Shown here piece after piece: positions 13,263 through 24,456 of a DNA stretch of 64,000 nucleotides. The notes under the pieces were generated by a model that was not told the origin of the DNA, did not search any database, and worked only from the letters and a program-made list of their open reading frames with translations. Numbering within the stretch: the first letter of the stretch is position 1; every line of letters starts with the position of its first letter. The stretch comes from Macrotis lagotis (Eukaryota > Chordata > Mammalia > Peramelemorphia > Peramelidae): the NCBI RefSeq assembly GCF_037893015.1, contig NC_133661.1, positions 184,762,306-184,826,305 of the forward strand. Reading direction: 5' to 3'. Made by a program: the position numbers and the translations under genes.

Positions 13263-13423
13263 ATTTTTTTATTTTAGGGGGTTTTTTGCAAGGCAATGGG
13301 GTTAAGTGGATTGCCCAAGGCCACACAGCTAGGTAATTATTAAGTGTCTGAGGCCAGATTTGAACTCAGGTACTCCTGACTCCAGGGCTGGTGCTCTATC
13401 TACTGTGCCACCTAGCTGCTCCT
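13263..13423 (-). mobile_element. WSINE-type SINE
   Basis: A complete minus-strand SINE, with its T-rich tail at the left and GAGCAGCTAGGTGGCACAG head at the right. It is flanked by a perfect duplication TAGACTTCATTTTT (13,249-13,262 and 13,424-13,437) within HAL1 ORF1. Confidence 0.95.
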
Positions 13424-14023
13424 TAGACTTCATTTTTAAAGAAATTCTACCAGAAAACTGCTCTGACATCCTAGAAGAGGGTAAAATAGAAATTGCAAGA
13501 ATGCACCAATCACCTCCTGAAAGAGATCCCAAAATGGAAACTGCCAACAATATTATAACCAAATTCTGGAACTTCCAAGGCAAGGAGAAAATATTACAAG
13601 CAGCCTGAAAGAAACAATTCAGATATCTTGGAATTATCATCAGGATAACACAAGATTTAGCAGTTTGAACATAAAAGGCTTGACGGACTTGGAATACAAT
13701 ATCCCAAAAGGAAGATGGTGTTTAACTTATTTTACATTGTGATTTTTGAGTAGTCCAAAATTTTAAAATTATTTTTCCTTGATTTATTTTCCTTGACCTA
13801 TTTTGTTTTTCCAATATGATATTTCAAATTTTCTTCTATTTTTCCTTCTTTTTCCTTTTACTGTTTTTTTCATGTCTTATGGAATCATCAGTTTCCATTT
13901 TTAGGTAGAATTTTACTATTTAAGGAGTTTGATCCCTTCCCAGCAAATAAAGTTACATAAAAGACCATCATAAACAGTGAACATTGACTAAATAAAAAAA
14001 AGTACAAAAATATACTGAAGAAA

Positions 14024-14159
14024 GGGCAGCTAGGTGGCACAGTGGATAGAGCACTGGCCCTGGAGTCAGGTGTACCTGAGTTCAAATCCGGCCTCAGACA
14101 CTTAATAATTACCTAGCTGTGTGGCTTTAAGCAAGTCTCTTAACCCCTTTGCCTTGCAG

Positions 14160-14162
<3 letters not shown>
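14024..14162 (+). mobile_element. WSINE-type SINE
   Basis: Complete tRNA-like SINE (GGGCAGCTAGGTGGCACAG head, CTTGCAGAAAC end) lying in the loop of the inverted repeat. It is followed directly by the TG microsatellite, which acts as its tail. Confidence 0.93.
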
Positions 14163-14210
<48 letters not shown>

Positions 14211-14218
14211 TGTGTGTG
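14163..14218. repeat. (TG)n microsatellite
   Basis: Roughly 28 TG units with one TC interruption near the right end, at the 3' tail of the preceding SINE. Confidence 0.97.
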
Positions 14219-14305
14219 AATTTTCTCAATGTTCACTGTTTATGATGGTCTTTTATGTAACTTTATTTGCTGGGAAGGGATCAAACTCCTTAAACACCAT
14301 CTTCC

Positions 14306-15240
14306 AAAAAATGATAAAGTAACACCGTCCTCTTATTCTAGAAAAGAGGGTAAAATAGAAATTGAAAGAGTTCACCAATCACCTCCTAAAAGAGATCCTA
14401 AACTAAAAGTCCCAGAAATATTATTCCCAAATTCCAGAACTCCTAGGTCAATGAGAAAGTATTGCAAATAACCAGAAAGAAATAATTCAAATATCAAGGA
14501 ACTATGGTCTGGATAGCACAAGATTTAGGAGCTTCTATGTTACAGGATCAGAAGATTTGGAATATGATATTTCAGAGATCAAAGAAGTTAAGATTACAAC
14601 CAAGAATGACCTACCCAGCAAAAATTAGTTTAATCCTTACAGGAAAAATGGAGATTTAATGCAGTAGAGTAATGTGAAGCATTCCTAATGAAAAACCCAG
14701 AGTTGGATAGGAATTTTGGCTTTTAAATGAGATGCAAAAGAAACATAAAAAGGCAAACTGGAAAGAGTAGCCACAAGGGACTAAATAAAGTTAAATTGTT
14801 TTTATCCCTTCATGGAAACATGACACTTGTAACTCCTAAGAACTATCATTATTAGGGTAGTTAGAAAGTATATACACAGACAGAAGGTACAGGTGTGCTA
14901 TTTATGGGATAACATCTAAAAAATTAAATTAAATTAAATGAAGGGGTGGGGAAGAGAAATGCACTGGGAAAAGGGAAAAGGGAGGATAGAATGAGGCAAA
15001 TTATCTCACACAAAAGACATGAAGAGGAATATGAGTAATGGCAGATAATGCTTTAACCTTACTCATTCAAAGAGTTTCTAAGGAATAGCATAAAATGAAA
15101 TATCCTACAGAGAATTAGATGGGTAAGAGGATATGAGTGGGAAGGACTGATAGAAGGAAGGGTTGCTTGGGGAAGCTATTGGACAGAAGCAAGACAATTT
15201 TTTTAATGTTATCTATGTTTAGTATATTTTAATTTGTGGG
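14306..15240 (+). mobile_element. L1/HAL1 ORF1 C-terminal part and downstream region
   Basis: Resumes with ORF1 C-terminal codons (GGTAAAATAGAAATTGAAAG near 14,349, CACCTCCTAAAAGAGATCC near 14,381) and continues through a purine-rich downstream tract to about 15,240. It is more diverged than the HAL1 copies to the left. Confidence 0.6.
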
Positions 15241-15261
15241 GGATATTCTTTGACATTTCTT

Positions 15262-15461
15262 TTTTTTAACATTTTAACAATTTTTTTGTTTTCCAATTAT
15301 ATACAATAGTAATATGTACCCATCATATTTTTGCAAGGCTATGAATTCTACAATTTTTCCCCCACTCTCCCTTCCCTCCCCCTACCACAGAATGCTGTCT
15401 GATAGTCTCTACATTGTTTCCATGCCATACATTGATGTAAATTGAATGTGTTATAAGAGTA
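15262..15461 (-). mobile_element. L1 3'-end fragment
   Basis: Reverse-oriented L1 tail: T-rich end at 15,262, TTATATACAATAGTAATATG, then a C-rich tract and ACATTGTTTCCATGCC. Very short because of 5' truncation. Confidence 0.65.
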
Positions 15462-17163
15462 AACATAAAAGTAAACATAAACATCTTCCCCCCCCAAGAA
15501 GACGAGAAACCTCAAGAATAGAGTGAGAAAAAAAATTGTACTTCAGTCTGTGTTCAGATTTCAATGGCTCTGTCTCTGGGGTGAGTTGCTTCCTTTATCA
15601 TAAGTCCACCAAAGAAGTTTCTTCAATATTTTCCCCACAGTTGCTATTATTAGCTGAACCTCCACTCTATTCCTCCCCACTCTCGTTTATTCTATTCTCT
15701 CTCTCTCTCTCCTTTCATCCTAGCCCTGTCCAAAAGTGTGTTGAATCTGAATGCCCTCTCTCTCAATCTTCCCCTCTCCTATATGATCTGTCCCCCCTCC
15801 CCCATTCCCCCTTATCACATCCCTTTCTTCTTATTTTTCTCTAGGATAAAACACCCTATTAAGTGTGTACACTATTTCCTCTCTGAGCCATTTCTGATGA
15901 GAATGAAGATTCATTCATTCCCCCCTTGCCTTCCCCCTTTCCACTCCATTGAAAAAAAGCTTTTTCTTGACTCTTATGTGAAATTTCTTAGCTTCTTCAT
16001 CTCCTTTTCCTTCCTCCCAGTACTTTCCTTTATCACCCATTGACTCCATCTTTTTACTATATTATACCATTATATTCCACTCCTTCCTATGTCCTGTCTT
16101 TATATGCTCCTTCTAACAGCTCTTATAGATGAGAAAGTTCATATGAGTTATCAATATCTTCTTCCCATGCAGGAATACAAACAGTTCATTATCATTAAGT
16201 TCCTCATAGTTAGTCCTTCTCTTCCACTCCTTCTGTGGTTCACCAGAGTCCTGTGCTTGGAGATCAAACTTTCTGTTCACCTCTGGTTGTTTCAATAGGA
16301 AAGTTTGAATTGTCCATAGTCTGAGCCTATTTTCTATTTCTCTTGGAGGTTTTGGATACAGAAGCTTTGATTTTGTCATCATCTGAGTATGTGTTTTGAT
16401 CTTCCATGGGACTAAAGTAATTCTCTATGGTCAGATTCTTCTTTTTCTATTGTCTACTCATTTCCTCAGCCCAAGACAGCACTTCCAAGGCTTTGGGGTT
16501 TTTTTGTTTTGGAGAGGGGAACACCCCACTGGGACCTTTATTGCTCCAAGGTCTTATGCTCTCTGGCCTGTGCTTTGATATGTAGATAGAACCTGTACTT
16601 CCCTTTGCCCTGGGGCTATAAGGAGGGATCCTGCTATCTTAGTATGGAAGCCCAAACTGCAGCCTGGGTCTGAGTGTAGGCAAACAGCAGAGTCCTACTC
16701 CAGGGAGAACAGAGAAATCTCTGCAGACTTACCTTACCATCTCTGGGGGTGCAGGCTGCTTTCTCCAGATTCTCGCTGCAGATTCTACAGCTGGTACTCT
16801 TCACTCCACACTCATTCTGGTGTAGCAGGGTTCTCTTCCCAACCCTTAAAGCTGTTGCAGGTGATCTCTGGGCTGGGCTGAGCTGGGCTGGGCTGAGCTG
16901 GGCTGGGGTGGGCTGGGTTGGGCTGGGCTGCTTTGCACTGGTGATGTGGCTGCAGCTTTTTTTCCAACCTCCAGTCCTGGTGAAACACACCTTTCCCACA
17001 GAACTTCTAAGTTATCTTGAAGTGGGAAAATGTATCACTGAATCTTTCTGTGGGTTCAGCCTTCTAAATTTGGCTAGAGTCATCATTTGTTTGTTTTTTG
17101 GAGTTTGGGGAAAGGAGTTCCCGGGAAATGCTGCCTTCACACTGCCGTCTTGGCTCCACCCCC
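15462..17163 (-). mobile_element. HAL1 with an internal deletion
   Basis: The 5' end is at 17,163 (minus strand, GGAGCCAAGACGGCAG). The 5' UTR runs to about 16,480, the ORF1 start lies around 16,400, and the 3' UTR continues to 15,462. Most of the ORF1 middle is missing: at about 16,315 the start of ORF1 joins straight to its end. Such internal deletions are common in non-autonomous LINE copies. Confidence 0.65.
16868..16931. repeat. GGGCT/GAGCT pentamer array
   Basis: About 12-13 pentamers of GGGCT, GAGCT, GGGGT and GGGTT in the 5' UTR of the HAL1. Several GGG runs spaced by two bases could form a G-quadruplex. Confidence 0.9.
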
Positions 17164-17166
17164 AAG

Positions 17167-17925
17167 ACAATTTTTTTAAACTGAAATTTTCCTTTGTTTT
17201 TCTAATTACGTTCAATGCTAGTTTTTCAACATTCATCCATTTACAAATTTATGAGTTCCACATTTTTCTACCACCTCCCTTTCCTTCCACCTCCTATAAC
17301 AGAGAACTGTCTAGTAAAAGTTATACATATACATTGGGGTTTAACATATTTACATATTAGTATTGTTCTGAAATAGGAACTAGAACTAAGGGGAAAGAAA
17401 AAAACATGGGAAAGGAAGGAAAAACATAAAATAAGGTTTTTTTAAAAGTGCATAGTATGCATTCTGTGATTTTTTTTTCCCCTCTAGATGTGGATAACAA
17501 TGTTCATATCAAATCTCTCAGGGTTCTGCTTAATCGCTGAACTGCTAAGAGAAGCTGCATCCATCATAGTTGATCATCTCAAAATGTTCTTAATGTGTAA
17601 AGTGTTTTCTTCATTCTGCTCACTTCACTCAGCATTAGTTCATGTAGTTCTTTTGATACTTCTCTAAAGTTTGATCACTCATGATTTATTATGGAACAAT
17701 AGTATTTCATAACATTCACATACTATAACTTGCTCAGTCATTTTTATTGATGGACATCCCCTCAAATTTCAATTCTTTGCCTCTCCAAAAAGAGCTGCTA
17801 TGAATATTTTTGAACTAGTGAGACTTTTGTCAATTTTTATGTTTCTTTGGGATATAGACCTAGTGTTGATATCATTGGATCAAAGGGTATGATCAGTTCT
17901 ATAGCATAGTTCTAGAAGCAAAACA
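17167..17925 (-). mobile_element. L1 3' end, older subfamily
   Basis: The minus strand carries the end of ORF2 and a 3' UTR of the same subfamily as 61,655-62,145 (shared AAATCTCTCAGGGTT and ATCACAGTTGATCATCTC-type blocks). Multiply broken. Confidence 0.7.
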
Positions 17926-17929
17926 CTTT

Positions 17930-18529
17930 TGAAGAGGGACAGAGTGAAAGCAAAAAAGAGGATAAATGGGAAAATTTGGATGAGAAAATATGCACTAATC
18001 ATAACTGTGAAAAAATGTACTCTAAGTTTTTCTGATAAGGCCTTAATTTATCAAATATGTAGAGAACTGAATCAAATCTATAGGAATGCAAGTGATTCCC
18101 TAACTGCACAATACTCAAAGGATGTGATCAGACAGTTTTCCAAAAGAAAACTAAGGGAGAAATCAAAATTGCCTATAGTCATATAAAAATGCTCTAAATC
18201 ATTACTGATTAGAAAAATGCGGATTGAAACAACATTAAGGAATTGCCTTACACCTATCAGATTAGTTAATATGACAGAAAATGAAAATGACAAATTTTGG
18301 AGGGGATGTGGGAAAATTGAGATACGAAAATACTTTTGTTCAAGTTGTGAAATGATTCAGTCATTCTAGAGAGCAATTTGGAACTATGCCCAAAAGAGCT
18401 ATAAAACCATATATACCCTTTAACCCAACAATACCACTACTGGGTCTGTATTCCAAAGAAATTTTTAAAAAGAGAAAAAAAGGAAAAGGAACTATATACA
18501 TAATACATACAAACAGAATACATACATAC

Positions 18530-18570
<41 letters not shown>

Positions 18571-19110
18571 CACATACACATACACACACACATACTAAAA
18601 TTTATAGCAACTTTTCTTGTGGTTTCAAAAATTTGGAAATCAAGAGAATGCTCATCAGTGTGGGAAGGATTTAAACAAGTTGTGTTTGTGAATGTAAGAA
18701 AATACTATTGTACAATAAGAAATGACAAGAAAGATATTTTCAGAAAAACCTAAAAAGAATTACATGAACTACTACAAAGTAAAGTAAGTAGAATCAGGAG
18801 ACCATTATATGCAATAACAGCAATATTGTCTGTTGATCAACTGTGAGTGATTTAGCTGTTCTCAGAAATACAATGATCTGAAACAATTCCAAAGAACACA
18901 TGATGAAAAATGTTATCCACATTCAGAGAAAGAACTGAAGGAGTCTGAATGTACATGGAAGCATACTGTTCTTTACTTTATTGGGGGGGGGTGGCATTTT
19001 TGGTCTGTGTTTTCTTTTACAGCATGCTTTGCGTGACTGGAAATATTTAATCTATAGCAAACTGCTTTCACAGGGAGAGAGAAGGAAATAATGGTAAATA
19101 AAGAATTTGA
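17930..19110 (+). mobile_element. L1 ORF2 C-terminus and 3' end, with a HAL1 scrap at its left edge
   Basis: A short HAL1 3' UTR scrap (GAAGAGGGACAGAGTGAAAG) leads into L1 ORF2 C-terminal codons. GGAGGGGATGTGGGAAAATT near 18,300 matches the ORF2 C-terminal Cys motif region of L1. It runs to a 3' end near 19,110 and contains a TA/CATA microsatellite. Confidence 0.7.
18521..18597. repeat. (CATA)n/(TA)n/(CA)n microsatellite
   Basis: Compound simple repeat of CATA, TA and CA units inside the L1 3' region. Confidence 0.95.
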
Positions 19111-19114
19111 AATA

Positions 19115-19240
19115 ATTTTTTAAAAATTAATGTATAATAAATGTATAAAATATAATATATAATATTATAATATATATAATATATATTTATTATATATATT
19201 ATATATATAATAAAATATAAAACATATAAAATAATGTATA
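19115..19240. repeat. AT-only low-complexity tract
   Basis: Almost pure A/T with TATAATAT-like units. It probably grew from an L1 poly(A) tail. The following 230 bases to about 19,470 hold nothing I recognise. Confidence 0.85.
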
Positions 19241-20247
19241 ATAAAAACAATTTTATTGTTTTTACATGGAATTGAAATAATAAATTTTTTAAAATTTTTT
19301 AAAAGACAAAAAAATTCATCAGGCATTATTATATTTTACTATTTTATACTCATTAATAATGTGGGTTACATTGTGATCACAAATAATTATTAAATTCCTT
19401 ATGCAGTCCTTGACAAATCTTTGTTGGATGATGCAATCCAGAAGAGTTAAAAGACTGGACACCAATGATCTAAATGAAATGAATTAATTTCTACAAAAAT
19501 ATGTAATGCTCATATTAACAGGAAAAGAAATAGAATACTTAAGTCAATTCAAAAGAAATTAAATAATCCATTATGGAACTTTCTAAGAAAAAAATTTACA
19601 GGGTCAGAAAGATTCACAAGTGAATTCTACCAAACCTTAATAAAAGAATAAGTAATTCCAATACCATATAAACTATTGGACAAATAGGCAAAAAAAAGAG
19701 TCATACCAAATTTCTTTTATAATACAAATATGATTCTGATATATAAACCAAGAGTTAAAATAGAGAAAGAAAACTATAGAACAATTTCCTTAATAAATAC
19801 TGATGAAAAAATTTAAATAAAATGCTAGCTAAGAGATTACAGAAATGTATCACAAGGTAGGATTTATATCAGGAATGTATGACTGATTCAATATTAGGAA
19901 AACAGCATAATTAAAAATATCAATAACAAAACCCACAGAAATCATAAGATTGTCTTAATAGATACCTTAATTGTAAAAATTTGACAAAATACAACATGCA
20001 TTCATACTAAAAACACTGAAGAAAATGGGAAAAAATGAGACTTATTTTGAAAGGATAAGTAATATTTATTGAAAGCATTAGCATATTATCTGTAATGTGA
20101 GTAAGGGAGGAACATTTACCATAGAATAAGTAGTGAAATAAGGAGCCTCATTATTACCATCATTATTCAGTATTGTATTGGCAATGCTAACTATAGAAAT
20201 AAGAGAAGAAAAAGAAATTGAAAGAATAGGCAAGAAGAAAATAAAAC

Positions 20248-20397
20248 TATCATTTTTTTGGTTTTTGAAAGGCAATGGGTTAAGTGGCTTGCCCAAGATC
20301 AAACAACTAAGAAATTATTAAGCATCTGAGATTGAATTTCAACTCAGATCCTCCTAACTCCAGGGCTAGTGTTCTATCCACTGCAGTACAGCTGCCC
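20248..20397 (-). mobile_element. WSINE-type SINE, diverged
   Basis: Minus-strand SINE with GGCAATGGGTTAAGTGGCTT and a degraded head (GCAGTACAGCTGCCC), inserted in the L1 ORF2 remnant. Confidence 0.88.
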
Positions 20398-21569
20398 AAT
20401 AACTACCACTCTTGCAGAGGATGTGATGTTATATACATAGAGATGATATACATGGAGATTCCTACAGAATCAACTTAATAAGCTAGTGGAAATGATAAAT
20501 AACTTCACTAATGTTTCAGAATGCAAAATAAGCCCAGAGAAATCATCAATATCTATGTATGCTACCCACAAAGCACAGCAGCAAGAGATAGAGAAAATTA
20601 CATCTGAAGTAACTGTAGACAATAAAAAAAATTTGGGACTCCACCTATCAATATAAACCTAGGAACTACATGAACACAATTACAGAATATTTTTCACAAA
20701 AATAAAGTCAGATCTAAACAATGGGAAATACCAATTGATTTTAGGAAGGCCAAGACAGTTTAATAAAAATGACAATTCTACATAAATTAATCTATTAATT
20801 CAGTCCCATACCAGCAAACCATTAAAAAGATTAATTCAGAGAGCAAAAAAAAAAAAAATAGTGATATTCATTTGGTAGAAGAAAAGATAAAGAATATCAA
20901 AGAAATCAATGAAAAAATTTGAAAAATAAGATTGGTCTAGCCATACCAGATCTCAACTTGTCTTATTGATTAAGAAATAGGGTGATGGGGTAATGAAATA
21001 GATTGGTACACAATAAATTGTAGTAAATGACTAATAATCTAGTATATGATAAATTCAAATATTTTGGGGGGACAAAACTCATCATTTGGTTAAAATACTT
21101 CTCAGAAAAATGAAAAACAGTATGGCAGAAATTAGGTATAGATGAAAATCTCATACGGTATACCAGGATAAGGACAAAATACATACAAGATTTAGAATAA
21201 AGGGAAATACCATAAGCTAATTAGGAGAGTATTAGGAAGAGTTTACCTGTCAGATCTATGGATAAAGGAAGAATTTAGAACCAAATAAGATTTAGAGATC
21301 ATTATTAAGGGTAAAATAGTATATAAAATATATAAAGTTAAAAGTATATAAAGTATATAAAGTTTAAAAGTTTTTGAACAAACAAAACTAATGCAACCAA
21401 AATTAGACAAAAAGAAAACTTATGGGGGGAGGGGAAAATTTTGAACCAAGTATCTCTGACAATGACCTCATTTCTCAAATACATGGAATTGAGTCAAACT
21501 TATATGAATACATTTGATAAATGGTCAAAGAATATGAACAAACAGTTTTCAGGTAAGAAATCAAAATTA

Positions 21570-21587
21570 CATATATATATAATATAC

Positions 21588-21625
<38 letters not shown>
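21570..21625. repeat. (TA)n-(GA)n compound microsatellite
   Basis: TA units followed by about 12 GA units within the L1 3' part. Confidence 0.95.
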
Positions 21626-22599
21626 TAAAAATGCTCTAAATAAATATTTATTAGAGAAATGCAAATTAAAACAAATCTGAGGTACCAGCTCATATCTATC
21701 AGAATGACTAATTTGATTGATAAATATTGGAGGGGATATAAGAAAACAGGGACACTAATGGATTTTTGGTGAAGTTGTGAACTGATCCAACCATTCTGAA
21801 TAATAATTTGGAACTATGCCTAAAAGAGTTATATAACTGGGCATACCTGTATCCAGCAATACCACTATTAGGTCTATAGCCCAAAGATATCATAGAAAAG
21901 AAAAATGGATCACATGTACAAAAATATTGATAGCTGATCTTTTTGTTGATTTTAATTAAGAGAATGTCCATCAATTGAGGAATGACTGAACAAGTCAGGG
22001 TTTATGATTGTGATGGATATTACCACATTATAAGAAATGATAGACAGGATGAGTTTAGAAAAACTTCAAAAGACTTACATGAACTAATGCAAAGTGAAGT
22101 GAACAGAAATAGAGGAATGTCTTACCCAGTAACAACAACAATGCTGTACAATTATCAACTATGACTGACTTAGCTATTATCAGCAATACAATGATTCAAG
22201 ACAATTCCAAAGAGTTCATGATGAAGTATGTTATCAACCTCCAACTGAAATTATTTGGATCCACACTGAACATACTATTTATCACTTTCTCTCTTTCATT
22301 CCCTTTTTTGTTGTAATCTTCTTCCACAAAATGATTATTATGGAAATGTTTTACATGCCTATATTGGTCTCCAATTCAGGGATGGGTAAGGGAAGGAAGG
22401 GAAAGATGGAATTTGAAACCCAAAACTTAAAAAGAAATTTACATTAAAATTTTGTTTTAATATACAACTGAGAAAAAATAAAATATTATTAAAACACCAA
22501 CATCAAACCAGTCCTCAACCCTAAAACTCTTACATGAACTGTACTGTCAGTTCCTTGAAGTAGCCCTACACATAATAAACTCTAAATCAATAGATGTTA

Positions 22600-22850
22600 A
22601 GGTAGTTGACTAAGAGAGTAGAATGCTAGATTTGTAATCAGGAAGATCTAAATTCTTAACCCTACTTCAGACAATAACTAACTGATCCTAGCCAAGTTAC
22701 CTGATCTCCCTAAGCTTCACTTTCCTCATCTGTAAAATGAGGATAAAAATGGTACTTATCTCATAAGGTTGTTGGGAAGAGCAAACATTATTTATAAACA
22801 GCTTTGTAAAGATTAAATGTCATATAAATGCTTAAAAAAGAACAAGGAGT
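22600..22850 (+). mobile_element. MIR-type SINE
   Basis: Plus-strand MIR pattern: CCAAGTTACCTGATCTCCCT, then TCCTCATCTGTAAAATGAGG and a GTTGTTGGGAAGAGCAAA tail region. Confidence 0.8.
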
Positions 22851-22859
22851 GTCTTAAAT

Positions 22860-23458
22860 GTCTTTGTCCTTGTGGAGTTAGGAACAACACAATGCCTTAG
22901 CATATAGCAAAAATTATATAATTCCTTATCAAGTTTTATTGATCTTTCCTATCAAGTTACTGTCACATCTTCTTTCATCTTCCTCTTTTAGTTTATAAAA
23001 TTTAAAAACATAACTCTTCTTTTCATCAGCATACTTAACAATCCTCAAGCACATGTTTATATAATTCTTACAAGATCATGCTCGTCTTTTTCATTCATTC
23101 TCAGTTACTTGTCTTTGGAAGTATCCTCTGATCCTTCTTGAGTCAGCACTCCCTATAAAATTATTTACCATAATTTTGTAATCTGATGATACTTAGAAAT
23201 ATTTTCAAGATGAGGCAACAGCCAACAACTTATTTTTTCAATGAAATTTAAAATACACCTAAATACAAACAAAACTACATTCTGATGAATAATTAGATCC
23301 TAGATTTAGAACTCCATGTTTTACTCTGCTCTCAAATCACTTGCCTCTTTGTTCTGTCACCACTCACACTTAGCTAAAAATTAATTGAATTCCTCCAGTC
23401 TTGCTCTTGCTACTACAGACAGCTCACTTGTTATTTGTTTTCTAAGAGGATCAAGAGA
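22860..23458. other. No recognised feature
   Basis: AT-rich sequence between a MIR and an L1-type 5' end. No gene, RNA or repeat recognised. Confidence 0.4.
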
Positions 23459-24456
23459 GGGACAGAGCCAAGATGACAGTATTAAAGCAGGAATTCCCAC
23501 AAGCTCTCTCCCAGCCACTCCAAATATCTTTAAATAATAACTCTAGTCAAATTCTAGAGTGGCAGAGTCCACAGAAAGACTGAGTGAAACAATATTCCAG
23601 TCCAAGATAGCTAGGACTATCCATGGAAGGGATCTGATACACTAGTGTTAGAAAGGGCCACAGCACAGGCTGCACCTGTCATCCAGGAATAGCCTGCAGG
23701 GCACTTGGTGGTGATTTTCAGACTTCTCAGTCCAGAGATTACTGAGGACACCTTGGAAGGTCAGCAGGAAAATTCTGCCATACCAGAGCAAGTACAGAGC
23801 CCAGTTCAGAGAAGGTCTTAGTGAAAACCTGACACCAGGGACCTAGGAGCAAGCCTGGGAAGTCACCTAGCAGGGATCACCCACGAGCTGCTTCCAGAGT
23901 GCTCAGTCCTCGGAGGGTAAGGGGATTGAGAGAAATCGCAGAAATTTCTTTGCTATCCCTGAGACAGGATTCTGTGGCTTTGCCCACACTCAGATCCAGG
24001 TTGCAGTCTGAGGGCCCCAATCTCCAAAAAGGAGCTTTATTGCCATAGCAGAGCAAGGACTCTTTTCATGGTTCCAGGGCAGAAGGGAGTGCTTGTGGTC
24101 ATCCACAACCAGAACACAGAACAGGAAAGCAGCCAAAGTCTCTCATTAGACCTTGAAGGAATTGAGGTCCCTGGGTGGGGGGGTCCCTGAAAACAGCTGC
24201 AAAACCCTCAAAGTAAAGTGCATCCTTCACCCTGGAAGCAGAGCCCCCAACTTAACAAAGGGTTAAAATCAAATTATAGACTAGGGAAATGAGAAAACAA
24301 CAGAAGAAAAAAAATCTGATCGTAAAAAATATTTTGGTCCCTTGGAAGATCAAAATACTCACTCAGAAGATAACAAAGTCAAAGTTTCTGTATTCAGTCT
24401 CCAAGAAAAATATAAATAGGTTTCATTTTAAGGATGAACTCAAAAAAGATTTTGAA

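Larger units (their letters stand above)
11699..13725 (+). mobile_element. HAL1 5' UTR and ORF1
   Basis: Starts TTGCAGAGCCAAGATGG. The 5' UTR runs to about 12,560, then a decayed ORF1 with coiled-coil and C-terminal codons (EKILQAA near 13,585). It contains a TG repeat at 12,839-12,890 and a minus-strand SINE at 13,263-13,423. The HAL1 match fades at about 13,710, where an unusual inverted-repeat structure starts. Confidence 0.75.
13710..14305. repeat. Perfect interrupted inverted repeat
   Basis: Bases 13,921-13,987 and 14,226-14,292 are exact reverse complements over 67 nt. The palindrome extends: GGAAGATGGTGTTTAA at 13,710-13,725 pairs with 14,290-14,305. The left arm is therefore split by about 195 nt (13,726-13,920) of antisense L1 ORF1-like sequence. 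The loop holds a SINE and a TG repeat. The arm sequence itself is not one I recognise. Confidence 0.93.
19470..22490 (+). mobile_element. 5'-truncated L1 (ORF2 reverse transcriptase to 3' end)
   Basis: Decayed ORF2: the reverse transcriptase region from about 19,550 (GAATTCTACCAAAC) through the C-terminal region near 21,730 (GGAGGGGATATAAG) to a 3' UTR ending near 22,490. Many stops; carries a SINE and a TA/GA microsatellite. Confidence 0.8.

Noticed and set aside
12839-14218. CRISPR-like or regularly spaced repeats
   Set aside because: The two TG tracts are plain microsatellites, one of them a SINE tail. There is no repeat-spacer pattern.
16868-16931. Immunoglobulin switch region
   Set aside because: The pentamers look similar, but the array is only about 60 bp, lies inside a HAL1 leader, and no immunoglobulin gene segment is nearby.
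16749-17360. 203-codon plus-strand open frame
   Set aside because: It is antisense to a HAL1 5' UTR and includes the GGGCT pentamer array. It is chance openness in a repeat.
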